NCBI GenBank assembly: GCA_002162955.1
Contig: MABD01000001.1
Location: 1-64,000, forward strand
Origin: Gammaproteobacteria bacterium 45_16_T64
GTDB taxonomy: Bacteria; Pseudomonadota; Gammaproteobacteria; Pseudomonadales; Ketobacteraceae
Reading direction: 5' to 3'
DNA: 64,000 bases
Notes under the pieces: model-generated
Seen by the model: only the letters and a program-made list of their open reading frames with translations
Database searches by the model: none
What the model was told of the DNA's origin: nothing
Shown: in pieces, positions 9,874 through 17,997 of the stretch
Position numbering within the stretch: position 1 is the stretch's first letter
Layout: each line of letters opens with the position of its first letter
Program-made: the position numbers and the translations under genes

Positions 9874-10491
9874 ATGCGTTATCGCTATCATTATTCACAG
9901 TTATATACCCTTTTTCCTTTTTTTATGCTGATCATCTTATGTTCGTCGGCTGAAGCCGAAGAGTTCAGTAGTAAGCAACTCATTCCGTTGCTACAGCAAG
10001 GGGGTTACGTGCTGTATTGGCGGCATGCTGCTACTGACCAAAAGCAAAAAGACGCTGTTGATATGTCGCTTGACGACTGCAGCACTCAGAGAAACCTGTC
10101 TGAATTGGGTAGGCACCAGGCCGTAAATATTGGCAAGCAGTTGACTAGATTGAAGGTGGACGTTGACAGGGTCATTTCAAGCCCCTATTGCCGCTGCAAG
10201 GAAACTGCGATATTAGCGTTTGACCGCGTGGAGTTAGATACTGATCTCTATTTCTCAATTGACGTTAGTAAAGATAAGCGTGGTAAGCAAACTGAAAAGC
10301 TCAGATTTTTGCTGGGTAATTTACCTGGAAATGGAAAGAATCACGTTATTGTCAGTCATACGGCAAATCTAAAAGAGGCCGCAGATGTTTGGCCAAAACC
10401 AGAAGCTGTGATACACGTGTTTAAACCTGAATCAGATCATTTCACTCATCTTGGAAAGATACTTCCGGATGAATGGATTAATCTTAACTGA
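9874..10491 (+). CDS. Exported histidine-phosphatase-superfamily protein
   Basis: The 205-residue product from the ATG at 9874 (GGAGG ribosome binding site about 7 bases upstream) has a signal peptide ending near SSAEAEE. The phosphatase core begins at GGYVLYWRHAATD, where the usual RHG motif is RHA; the catalytic His is kept. It continues with 'LSELGRHQAVNIGKQL', 'ISSPYCRCKETA' and the second conserved His in IVSHTANL. The set fits a periplasmic branch-2-like phosphatase that transfers phosphate through His. The substrate is unknown. The gene shares a direction and probably a promoter with the hybrid kinase 23 bp downstream. The TTG at 9847 lacks a suitable binding site and is not preferred. 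Confidence 0.83.
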   Translation: MRYRYHYSQLYTLFPFFMLIILCSSAEAEEFSSKQLIPLLQQGGYVLYWRHAATDQKQKDAVDMSLDDCSTQRNLSELGRHQAVNIGKQLTRLKVDVDRVISSPYCRCKETAILAFDRVELDTDLYFSIDVSKDKRGKQTEKLRFLLGNLPGNGKNHVIVSHTANLKEAADVWPKPEAVIHVFKPESDHFTHLGKILPDEWINLN

Positions 10492-10514
10492 TAAACGCAT
10501 GCCGTGCTTTTATT

Positions 10515-12437
10515 ATGAATATTCCAATTACACAGAGCATTAAACTAAAGGCCATATCGTTTCCTGTGTTAGTAATGCTCATGTTTGGGTATTGTTATTG
10601 GGTGCTCATTGATAGCTATAATAAACAGACAGAATTCTACGATTTCTTTAGTAAGAATCAGCAAGAGTCGGCACATGTCCTATATTCTCTGTTCTCAGAG
10701 TTCAATCATAATCACATCAAAATATATGACCTGTTAAGACAGTTCAGTTTAGAAAGTGATGAAGAAAAACTGTACAACTTAACGCTAGACAGTTTAGATA
10801 GTGCAGAGCGCACTGTGCTAGAGTTACAATACTTTAAAAAGCAATTTCGGTTTTCGAACTCGGATGAAATAAATGAAAACCTCCTAGAACTGATAACAGA
10901 AATGCAAGCCTACAATAAGGTGACTGTAAGCGCGTTAAAGCAGGCATCAGTGAATACGTTACAAGCTTATGAGATTATGGCTGAAGCAGGGGATAGCTAT
11001 GTACACATAAGCAATCTTACCATTAAATTACAAGATTCTATTCAAAATCAGGCCAATGAATATTTGTTTTCTTTTAATAAAGAGAGCCAGAAGAAGCTGA
11101 CGTCATTTATTGTATTGGGGGTAGTGCTAATTCTCGCTATTTTTATTTTGAGCGTTTTTTTCGTTAAGAGATTTACCAATCCTTTACTCGAAATATTAGC
11201 GAATATTAGATCTATATCTTCCGGCGATAGTGAAGTTCGATGTAAAATTAAAACCAATGATGAAGTGGGTGCAATAGCGAGGGAGGTTAACGCACTTGCG
11301 GATAATTTGGATTACGCGAATATCATTGGGGATGCTAAGAGTCTTTTTTTGGCGAGTATGAGTCATGAGATCCGAACCCCCTTAAATGGAATTGTTGGTA
11401 TTTCCGAACTTCTATTGTCCGCGGATGATGATGAGGACGTTCATCACTACCTAGAGCTAATTCATGGGTCCGCACATAGCCTGATGGCAGTAATTAACGA
11501 TATACTTGACTTCTCTAAAATCGAAGCGGGCGAACTAAAAATACTCAATGAGCCGTTTGACTTATTTTCTCTAATCAATGAACTGTTTGAATTTTACTTC
11601 CGTCAGAACACAAAAAGGGACATTAATATTGTTTGTGATTATCCGAAGGGGTTGCATCAGGTATTTTTGGGGGACAGTAGCCGAATTCGTCAGATATTGA
11701 GCAACCTAATGAGCAACGCATTAAAGTTTACCGATGAGGGCCGTATTACTTTGGCCGTCAATATGGAAAAGGACTCCGGAAATATTTGCAACGTTAACAT
11801 TAATGTCAGCGATACCGGTTGTGGGCTAGATATTAATGACCAAAAAAATGTATTTAAGAACTTCTATCAGTCAGACAATACTCATACAAAACATAAGGGC
11901 ACTGGGCTTGGGTTGTCTATTAGTCGGCGCTTGGCGGAGCTGATGGGGGGGAGTATTGCTTTACAGAGCGATCTTGGTAAAGGCTCAACTTTCTCTCTGC
12001 AGTTAGAATTGGTCGTCAGCTCTGGGTTGGTCCCGTCCAAAGCAAAATATAATCAACTCCAGCGTAATTATGCAAAGAAGGTTCTTTTGGCGGAAGACGA
12101 TATTGTAAATCAAAAGGTGGCTGCAGCGATGCTCGATAAACTTGGTCTTTCGGTTGATATTGCTTGTAATGGGCTTATGTGTGTAGAGATGCATAAAGAC
12201 GAGCAATTTGATCTGATACTGATGGATATTCATATGCCGGAAATGGATGGTTTAGAAGCAACGAGAGAAATTAGAAAATTGGAAGGTAGCAAAGGAAAAA
12301 TATCTATATTGGCATTGACTGCTTCAGTGTTAGGCTCTGATCAGGAACAATGTGAAGACTCAGGTATGGACGGTTTTATCGCAAAACCTCTTCGTCTTGA
12401 TGATATGGTTTATCACCTCGATCGCTATTTTTTGTAA
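10515..12437 (+). CDS. Membrane hybrid sensor histidine kinase with receiver domain
   Basis: 640 residues. TM1 (about 12-30) and TM2 (about 195-217) bracket a helical periplasmic sensor region of 165 residues. HAMP is at about 218-270. HisKA has the phospho-accepting His in FLASMSHEIRTPLNG. HATPase_c shows the N box (NLMSNALKF), DTGCGL and GTGLGLSI. The C-terminal receiver (about 515-638) has AEDD acid residues and the phosphorylatable Asp in LILMDIHMP. No Hpt domain is fused, so the final phosphorelay partner is encoded elsewhere. The 3' end overlaps the convergent gene by 62 bp. The periplasmic region is unlike PAS or Cache folds that I can recognise. Confidence 0.9.
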   Translation: MNIPITQSIKLKAISFPVLVMLMFGYCYWVLIDSYNKQTEFYDFFSKNQQESAHVLYSLFSEFNHNHIKIYDLLRQFSLESDEEKLYNLTLDSLDSAERTVLELQYFKKQFRFSNSDEINENLLELITEMQAYNKVTVSALKQASVNTLQAYEIMAEAGDSYVHISNLTIKLQDSIQNQANEYLFSFNKESQKKLTSFIVLGVVLILAIFILSVFFVKRFTNPLLEILANIRSISSGDSEVRCKIKTNDEVGAIAREVNALADNLDYANIIGDAKSLFLASMSHEIRTPLNGIVGISELLLSADDDEDVHHYLELIHGSAHSLMAVINDILDFSKIEAGELKILNEPFDLFSLINELFEFYFRQNTKRDINIVCDYPKGLHQVFLGDSSRIRQILSNLMSNALKFTDEGRITLAVNMEKDSGNICNVNINVSDTGCGLDINDQKNVFKNFYQSDNTHTKHKGTGLGLSISRRLAELMGGSIALQSDLGKGSTFSLQLELVVSSGLVPSKAKYNQLQRNYAKKVLLAEDDIVNQKVAAAMLDKLGLSVDIACNGLMCVEMHKDEQFDLILMDIHMPEMDGLEATREIRKLEGSKGKISILALTASVLGSDQEQCEDSGMDGFIAKPLRLDDMVYHLDRYFL

Positions 12438-13359
12438 GACCATTTCTACTTATTGGTGAATATTGCCACAGCATACCTGTAATCAGACCTCCAATTGTGA
12501 CGCGTCCAATCAGGAATAGAGTGGACCATAACACGCTAAAAGCGATAGCTGATTCAATCGAAGCAAGTTCCCAGTTATATACCAACAATAAGACAGCGGC
12601 ACCTTGCGGCCCTCCGTAACCTCCCGCCGATATAGGCAAAAAAGCACTCGCGACAAATAGCGGAGAAAATATCATCAATTGGGTCAGGGAAAGCTCGATC
12701 GAGGAAATGTTAAGTAAAAATGAAAGGGCCACTAGATGGACAAGTGCCAATGACAAGCGCGAGGAGTATAGGTAAGAGTAATCTTTTGAGTCCAACTGTT
12801 TCATAATGGCGAACAGACTGTGTTTGCTGAGGCTAGTCCTGTTTTTTTTGAAGGCAAATACCCCCCCTGTGAATAGGCACCAAAAACCGATGATTGATAT
12901 GACGCCAATCCAATTGAAAGCGGCAGGCATAAGTAATAACGATACCGTCAATATCGTGATACAACCAATGATGTCCATACTGGCTACGAGCAACTCGACA
13001 CTGACTGTTCTGGTAAAGTTAATTCCTTGGTTCTTGAAGTAAGCCAAAGATACTAAGGGGGCAGCGGGCGGTAAGGTTGATACCGCCAATAGAATGCTAC
13101 CCCTTAAAAACAATAGCGATCCGGTTTCCATTCCAGGGAGCAAGTGTCGCTTATATGCGCTGCCAAAGCTAATTACATCGACGACAAGCGTGCTTACGCA
13201 AACGAGCATCATAATCATACAATAGCTTAACCAGTCAACGTTTTGTATTAACAGCAACAGCTTCTTTGTGTCGATATTGAGATAGATACCCGACAAAATC
13301 ACGGTTGTGCCGGAAATTGACCATAAGATCTTTTTCACTAGGGTGTAATCTATGCTCAT
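12376..13359 (-). CDS. YbhN/LPG-synthase-TM-like integral membrane protein
   Basis: 327 residues with about eight hydrophobic segments. It has the family's small-residue motif near the end, 'LPISAGGYGGPQGAAVLLL', and the loop 'LPPAAPLVSLAYF'. The fold matches the UPF0104/lysylphosphatidylglycerol synthase transmembrane superfamily without the soluble synthase domain. Such stand-alone proteins are often proposed to flip or move lipid-linked substrates. The start ATG overlaps the stop of the upstream oxygenase gene by 4 bp (ATGA), so the two are translationally coupled. Its 3' end lies antiparallel inside the last 62 bp of the hybrid kinase gene. The substrate is unknown; a role with the oxygenase product is inferred from coupling only. 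Confidence 0.72.
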   Translation of the reverse strand: MSIDYTLVKKILWSISGTTVILSGIYLNIDTKKLLLLIQNVDWLSYCMIMMLVCVSTLVVDVISFGSAYKRHLLPGMETGSLLFLRGSILLAVSTLPPAAPLVSLAYFKNQGINFTRTVSVELLVASMDIIGCITILTVSLLLMPAAFNWIGVISIIGFWCLFTGGVFAFKKNRTSLSKHSLFAIMKQLDSKDYSYLYSSRLSLALVHLVALSFLLNISSIELSLTQLMIFSPLFVASAFLPISAGGYGGPQGAAVLLLVYNWELASIESAIAFSVLWSTLFLIGRVTIGGLITGMLWQYSPISRNGLTKNSDRGDKPYHQDEEVLR

Positions 13360-14444
13360 GGTCTATGATCATCAGCATTAAAATGGTTGGCTTGTATCTG
13401 AATGATTTTTCGATCCCCTTGTTTTCCATTCATACGCCAGTGACCGCACTTTACATTGTCAACTATGGCAACATCTCCTTTTTCCCATTGCATTAGGTAT
13501 GCGTTTTCGAATATCAATTGGAAGAACTCATCGTGATCTTTTTCGTCCCACTTAATAATTTCACCGTTGCTATCACATAGGCGCCAGTTCATATTGAGTT
13601 CTTCAGCAGTGCAGTCTTTTGTTAACGGACCTCTTTTTTGAAAAGTCGCCTGCGCCATGCGTTGAACGGATCCATTGGTGTTTTTGGCAAAAGCCCAAGG
13701 TTGTATGCATAGCTGATTTGTCTCTGGGTGTTTAACCACAAAGGGGCAGGGAGGTAGAGCCAGCTCTGCCTTACCAGAGAGCAGCGTGCTTACTGTGTAT
13801 GGAGAATATCTTAGCATTAGTCGATCGAACCAATGGATCCTTCTTCTTGTCGTGTAGGCGTAAAGATTGGACGCTGTTTGATAACGTTCCTTTTGTGCTG
13901 GTGGTAATTTATTCCAGATATCTGAAAAATCACAGATACCAGTTTCGCCTAAGTGTTCTGCCGGCTCTAGGCAACATAATGCGATAAAGCGACTCTTTTC
14001 AGAGCAAACGCCACCTTCGGTATGAGGGCCCTGGACGGAGTCGGCGGCAGGCCCTAAGCGCACGGTATTCCTGTCGAGATAGCGTCGATAGTCACCTCCG
14101 ACTAATGATTCTGAATATTTTCTTAGCCAACTCGCCATAAACCCTGGGACGTTCTTGAGATTAAAAGCATTATTCGAAATGAACGCCAAATCATCCAAGA
14201 TCAACCGGTTAAATGTTTTTGAATCAATCCCTGTGAACCCTCTAAATACGAGAACCCCTCGTTGGGTGACCGTCCGTATGATGGTATCTCTATTGGCTCG
14301 TATGATCTCTCTTAAGCGATCAACGCTTACATCCAGTCCAGGGGATAATATGGTGACGAATTCATTGATATCTTCCGAGATTAACCCGTCGATTATATCT
14401 CGGCGATGGCCTCTTTCTTTCAATGCGGTGCTGAATGCGGTCAT
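13356..14444 (-). CDS. TauD/TfdA-family Fe(II)/2-oxoglutarate oxygenase
   Basis: 362 residues from the ATG at 14444, which has an AAAGGG ribosome binding site; an in-frame extension to 14582 lacks one. The double-stranded beta-helix core carries GVLVFRGF, the proximal iron-binding His-x-Glu in GPHTEGG (usually HxD or HxE) and the distal His in VKCGHWRMNGKQGDRKI. An Arg-Lys pair after the distal His could bind 2-oxoglutarate. The family hydroxylates or desaturates small molecules or carrier-bound amino acids, consuming O2 and 2-oxoglutarate. The 'VDNVKCGHWRM' spacing resembles clavaminate-synthase-like and SyrP-like members more than TauD itself. It is coupled to the downstream membrane protein by a 4-bp overlap. 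Substrate unknown. Confidence 0.78.
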   Translation of the reverse strand: MTAFSTALKERGHRRDIIDGLISEDINEFVTILSPGLDVSVDRLREIIRANRDTIIRTVTQRGVLVFRGFTGIDSKTFNRLILDDLAFISNNAFNLKNVPGFMASWLRKYSESLVGGDYRRYLDRNTVRLGPAADSVQGPHTEGGVCSEKSRFIALCCLEPAEHLGETGICDFSDIWNKLPPAQKERYQTASNLYAYTTRRRIHWFDRLMLRYSPYTVSTLLSGKAELALPPCPFVVKHPETNQLCIQPWAFAKNTNGSVQRMAQATFQKRGPLTKDCTAEELNMNWRLCDSNGEIIKWDEKDHDEFFQLIFENAYLMQWEKGDVAIVDNVKCGHWRMNGKQGDRKIIQIQANHFNADDHRP

Positions 14445-14535
14445 GCTGTGCCCTTTACGTAGTCTTCGATGTGTTGAATTGCCAGGCGGAATTAGGGGCC
14501 TATAAAAGGAATGAGTCAAGGAGGGGGGGAGGGGT

Positions 14536-14567
14536 TTGACTCTAGAGTAGGGTCCATGGTCTAGTAT
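14536..14567 (+). promoter_or_regulatory. Candidate MerR-type promoter of the copper/silver efflux operon
   Basis: TTGACT at 14536-14541 and TAGTAT at 14562-14567 are 20 bp apart, the over-long spacing used by promoters that MerR-family metal regulators activate. Within and across the spacer lie a perfect 10-bp palindrome (14539-14548) and inverted CTAGA/TCTAG arms (14542-14546, 14560-14564). No MerR or CusR gene is in the window, so the regulator would be encoded elsewhere. Confidence 0.35.
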
Positions 14568-14609
14568 GTATTCATCTACCAATAGAAGGTTTTCCGTGAG
14601 CCACGATAT

Positions 14610-15041
14610 TTGAACATTTTCCGAACTAAACAGGCGACATTAAGAATCCTAAGGGTTTTTATGATTCTGAGCTTGCTGTTTCAAGTCCAGGCAGTGTTTG
14701 CCTGTGAGATGATGGAAAAGGGAGGCCTGAAGGAGCAATGCTGCTGTGACGAGGTTATGGAGCCTCACCGTGCATCGAGGTTAGTCGAACTGGCTTCAGA
14801 GTGCTGTGATTTTTCGGAAGAGGTGACTCTTTCTAGTAGCGACGCCGACAGTATATCTATTCAGACCCACGTGATTTGGCAGTTAGAAGAATCACCTGAT
14901 GACGTGTTGTATAGTGTTGTACTCAGCTTAATATTCTCTGAGAACTACTATCCTTCGGTTAATCTATCTTCTGATTGGGATGTAGCCCCCAGTACTCTGG
15001 GAACGAACACTTATATTCGCACCCAGCGTTTTCGTATTTAA
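14610..15041 (+). CDS. Cys-rich exported protein heading the metal-efflux operon
   Basis: A 143-residue product if started at the TTG at 14610, which gives a good signal peptide (Arg/Lys n-region, then VFMILSLLFQVQAVFA). An ATG at 14661 has the better AAGGG ribosome binding site but would leave a signal without positive charges, so the start is unsettled. The mature N-terminus is dense in metal-type ligands: Cys right after the cleavage site, a CCC run, a later CC pair, plus Met and Glu. The C-terminal half is not cysteine-rich. Its position directly before a CusCBA-like operon suggests a periplasmic Cu or Ag binding accessory protein. I do not recognise a named family. Confidence 0.55.
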   Translation: MNIFRTKQATLRILRVFMILSLLFQVQAVFACEMMEKGGLKEQCCCDEVMEPHRASRLVELASECCDFSEEVTLSSSDADSISIQTHVIWQLEESPDDVLYSVVLSLIFSENYYPSVNLSSDWDVAPSTLGTNTYIRTQRFRI

Positions 15042-15118
15042 CCCCCTTCAATTTACGCGTATCTTAGTGCAAGGCTTCTGATAGCCTGCGTCTACTATGT
15101 CTTTTGAAGGTTTTTATT

Positions 15119-16435
15119 ATGTACCACTCTGTTACCCGTCTGTGTTGGCGTATATCGCTTCCTGTTATGCTCTTCTTTCTTGCTGCAAATGCATATACGC
15201 AAACAAATGAAGTCAGTCAATGCGACGCTCTCCCACAACTAAGTAGTGAATCTTTGGTCCAAGTTGCGTTGGAATGTAATCCAGGTTATCGATCAAGCAT
15301 TTCTCAGTTAGAAGCCCGTGAAATTCTTGTGGAAATCTCGGATAGCTTACGCGACCCCTCAATAACAATCGGGATGGCTCCACTCACCTTCTCGGATCAT
15401 GAATATGATGAAGGCTATATAGTAGAGCTAAAACAGGCACTCCCATGGCCAGGGGTGAGAGGGATACGCAAGCAAGCATCGACCGCAAAGGTGAGCGAAT
15501 GGAGTGCTCGCACAAGCCTTCATCAAATTGAACTTGCCCAGAAGGTCCGGCTACAATACGCACTTTTGCAATATCTTCATGCGCTACTCCTTATCAACAA
15601 GGAAAACGTAAACCTTTGGCAAGAATTTGGCTTTATTGTCGAGAGTAAGTATGCGTCTGGAAATGGAAGCAAATCTGAAGTCCTACAATCAAAACACGAA
15701 CAGCACTTATTGAAGCAAGAAGCCATCTCACTACTGGGACGAATAGAAAGAAATCGTAGTCGACTGTCTCAATTGATTGCTCATAAAACCCTAAGTTACC
15801 CGCTTACGAAGCAAGAGACGATTACTTCGACGCTTATTGATCCAAATGGGATAAAAAGAAAGCTACTATCAAATTTGGACTCACAACCTAGCATGCGTGT
15901 TCTCGATGCTCAAAAAGACCAAAAACGTCAGGAGATCAGTCTCGCAAAGAAAGATCGGTACCCTTCATTCTCTGTGATGGCACGGTATAACAGCCTGTGG
16001 ATGAATGAGCAGCAACGTTGGATCGTTGGTGTAGGGTTTAACCTTCCCTTTGACTCTGTAAAACGAAACAGTAAGGAAAACAGTCTTCGGGCAGAACTCA
16101 GCGCGTTGGAATGGAGCAAGCAAGATCAAATATTAGTATTGCGCAAAAACTTGGAGCAAGCATTCAGTTTTTGGCAAGAAACTAAAGATATTAATCGGCT
16201 ATATCAACAAGAGTTGCTCCCGCTTGCCAAAGAAACACTCTATACCGCTCAGCTTGAATACCAGTCGGGGGCTGGAAATTTTTTATCGTTACTCACAACT
16301 CAAAAACAGTCCCTAAATATCCAACGATTAGCACAAAAAGCGATATATGACCAAGCGGCACAGTTTGGGAATCTAACGGCGGCGGCGGGTTTCGCACACG
16401 CGAGAGAGTGGAGTACAACTGGAGAGCAATTATGA
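15119..16435 (+). CDS. TolC-family outer-membrane efflux channel (CusC-like)
   Basis: 438 residues from the ATG at 15119 (GAAGG ribosome binding site; an in-frame TTG at 15104 overlaps that site and is rejected). A signal peptide ends near ANAYTQ. The rest is the repeated coiled-coil/beta pattern of outer membrane efflux proteins, including 'VELKQALPWPGVRG' and the late 'LYTAQLEYQSGAGNFLSLLTTQKQ' segment conserved in heavy-metal RND outer channels. It forms the trimeric exit duct with the adaptor and pump encoded next. The stop overlaps the adaptor ATG by 4 bp (ATGA). No lipobox was seen, unlike E. coli CusC. Confidence 0.85.
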   Translation: MYHSVTRLCWRISLPVMLFFLAANAYTQTNEVSQCDALPQLSSESLVQVALECNPGYRSSISQLEAREILVEISDSLRDPSITIGMAPLTFSDHEYDEGYIVELKQALPWPGVRGIRKQASTAKVSEWSARTSLHQIELAQKVRLQYALLQYLHALLLINKENVNLWQEFGFIVESKYASGNGSKSEVLQSKHEQHLLKQEAISLLGRIERNRSRLSQLIAHKTLSYPLTKQETITSTLIDPNGIKRKLLSNLDSQPSMRVLDAQKDQKRQEISLAKKDRYPSFSVMARYNSLWMNEQQRWIVGVGFNLPFDSVKRNSKENSLRAELSALEWSKQDQILVLRKNLEQAFSFWQETKDINRLYQQELLPLAKETLYTAQLEYQSGAGNFLSLLTTQKQSLNIQRLAQKAIYDQAAQFGNLTAAAGFAHAREWSTTGEQL

Positions 16436-17997
16436 AAAAGGAATATACCCAAGGTCTTCTCACTTTTCTAGTTAGTGTAGGGGTTGCAGCGCTCTTAATC
16501 ACCGTTGATTGGACACCCCTGACAAGCGTAACATCGGAAATGAGTGACTCGAATTTTGTATCGGTAGGCCCCTTTATGGTTGCTGTGGCATTGCAAACTG
16601 AAATGCCACAGGTTGGGGAAAATAGATTATCTATTCAGGTAAAGGACGCACAGGGCAATTGGTTGGAAGGTGCGAAGGTTAGGGCGGTTGGTGAAATGCC
16701 AGCAATGGGAAGTATGCCAGCCATGTATGCACAGGCAGATATCACTGAGGTATCGCCAGGAAAATACCGGGGTGACTTTGACTTGCCAATGTCTGGGGCC
16801 TGGCCGCTTGCTATCGATATTGAAACAGATGATGCGCACCACGCTGACCTATCATTTGACATGGCGACGGGGCGTAAAGGCTTAACGCTATCGTCATCAA
16901 CCCCTAGTAGTGATGTTGCATATCATACTTGCTCTATGCATCCGTCAGTAAAATCGGCAGTACCGGGTACCTGCCCAATATGTGGTATGGACCTAGTTAA
17001 GGTGACAAAAGAGGAGTTAACAAGTGGAACGATTACCGTTGAGGAAGGCCGTCGTCAGTTAATAGGCATAAAATCAGGAGCTGTTATCAGTGAAGTATTC
17101 TCTCTACCGATAACATTGCAGGGCGAGGTAACCTACGATGAGACAAGGCTTACGGATATTAGTCTGCGTTTTGACGGTTGGATAGGCACGTTAGATGCTA
17201 ACGTTGAGGGGAAGTCTGTATCAAAAGGAGAGGTGCTATTTACAGTATACAGCCCCCGGCTGTTATCGTTGCAAGAAGAGCACTTAGCAACGTTTAAAAA
17301 GCGTAATCTTAACGATCAGCGAAATTCATTGTTTGTTGCGTCTCGCAAACGATTGATGTTATGGGGGCTGACGGCATCTCAAATTTCCTGGCTAGAAAAT
17401 AAGGGAGAAACTCAGGACTATCTCCCTATTTTTTCACCTGCGGACGGTGTGATCATCCGCAAATCCATTGTCGATGGTTCGTCATTTAGGCAAGGTGAAA
17501 ATCTACTTCGAATGGCTGATATTTCTTCCTTGTGGGTAGAGACCTATGTTTACGAAAAGGATCTAGCGCTAATCCACAAAGGAGCGGCAGCAGTCATTAC
17601 TATTCCCAATCTTGGAGGGGAAGAAATACATGCGAAGATAGCACATATTGATCCATTGATTATGAACAATACCCGCTCTGCCAAAGTCAGATTTGAGATA
17701 GATAACGCCTCCTTTGTCTTGCGACCTGGGTTATTTGCAACGGCAACGCTGCAGATTGATATGGGTGAGAGATTGCTAGTCCCTGTGGATGCTGTGCTTA
17801 TTTCTGGTGTAAAGCGTATTGTATTTCAGGATTTAGGGAACGGGAGATTAAAACCTCAGGCGATTAAAACGAGCCATAACAATGGTGACATGGTTATTGT
17901 CTCAGAGGGTCTTGCCTTGGGCGACAAGATCATTATTTCTGGGAACTTTCTTATCGCGGCAGAGAGTAAATTGAAGTTGGGGATTGATCAATGGTAA
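16432..17997 (+). CDS. CusB-like periplasmic adaptor with added YtkA-like and heavy-metal-binding domains
   Basis: 521 residues from the ATG at 16432 (GGAGAG ribosome binding site). There is an N-terminal membrane anchor (about 10-28), then a YtkA/FixH-like beta domain (about 45-140) with Met-rich 'GEMPAMGSMPAM'. A heavy-metal-binding domain follows with 'YHTCSMHPS' and 'PGTCPICGMDL' (two Cys pairs, His and Met ligands, about 165-192). The CusB adaptor body runs from about 205 to the end. Adaptors link the RND pump to the outer channel and, in CusB, pass Cu(I)/Ag(I) to the pump through Met residues. The methionine- and cysteine-based ligands here favour monovalent copper/silver. The gene overlaps both neighbours by a few bases, so all three are co-translated. 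Confidence 0.87.
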   Translation: MKKEYTQGLLTFLVSVGVAALLITVDWTPLTSVTSEMSDSNFVSVGPFMVAVALQTEMPQVGENRLSIQVKDAQGNWLEGAKVRAVGEMPAMGSMPAMYAQADITEVSPGKYRGDFDLPMSGAWPLAIDIETDDAHHADLSFDMATGRKGLTLSSSTPSSDVAYHTCSMHPSVKSAVPGTCPICGMDLVKVTKEELTSGTITVEEGRRQLIGIKSGAVISEVFSLPITLQGEVTYDETRLTDISLRFDGWIGTLDANVEGKSVSKGEVLFTVYSPRLLSLQEEHLATFKKRNLNDQRNSLFVASRKRLMLWGLTASQISWLENKGETQDYLPIFSPADGVIIRKSIVDGSSFRQGENLLRMADISSLWVETYVYEKDLALIHKGAAAVITIPNLGGEEIHAKIAHIDPLIMNNTRSAKVRFEIDNASFVLRPGLFATATLQIDMGERLLVPVDAVLISGVKRIVFQDLGNGRLKPQAIKTSHNNGDMVIVSEGLALGDKIIISGNFLIAAESKLKLGIDQW

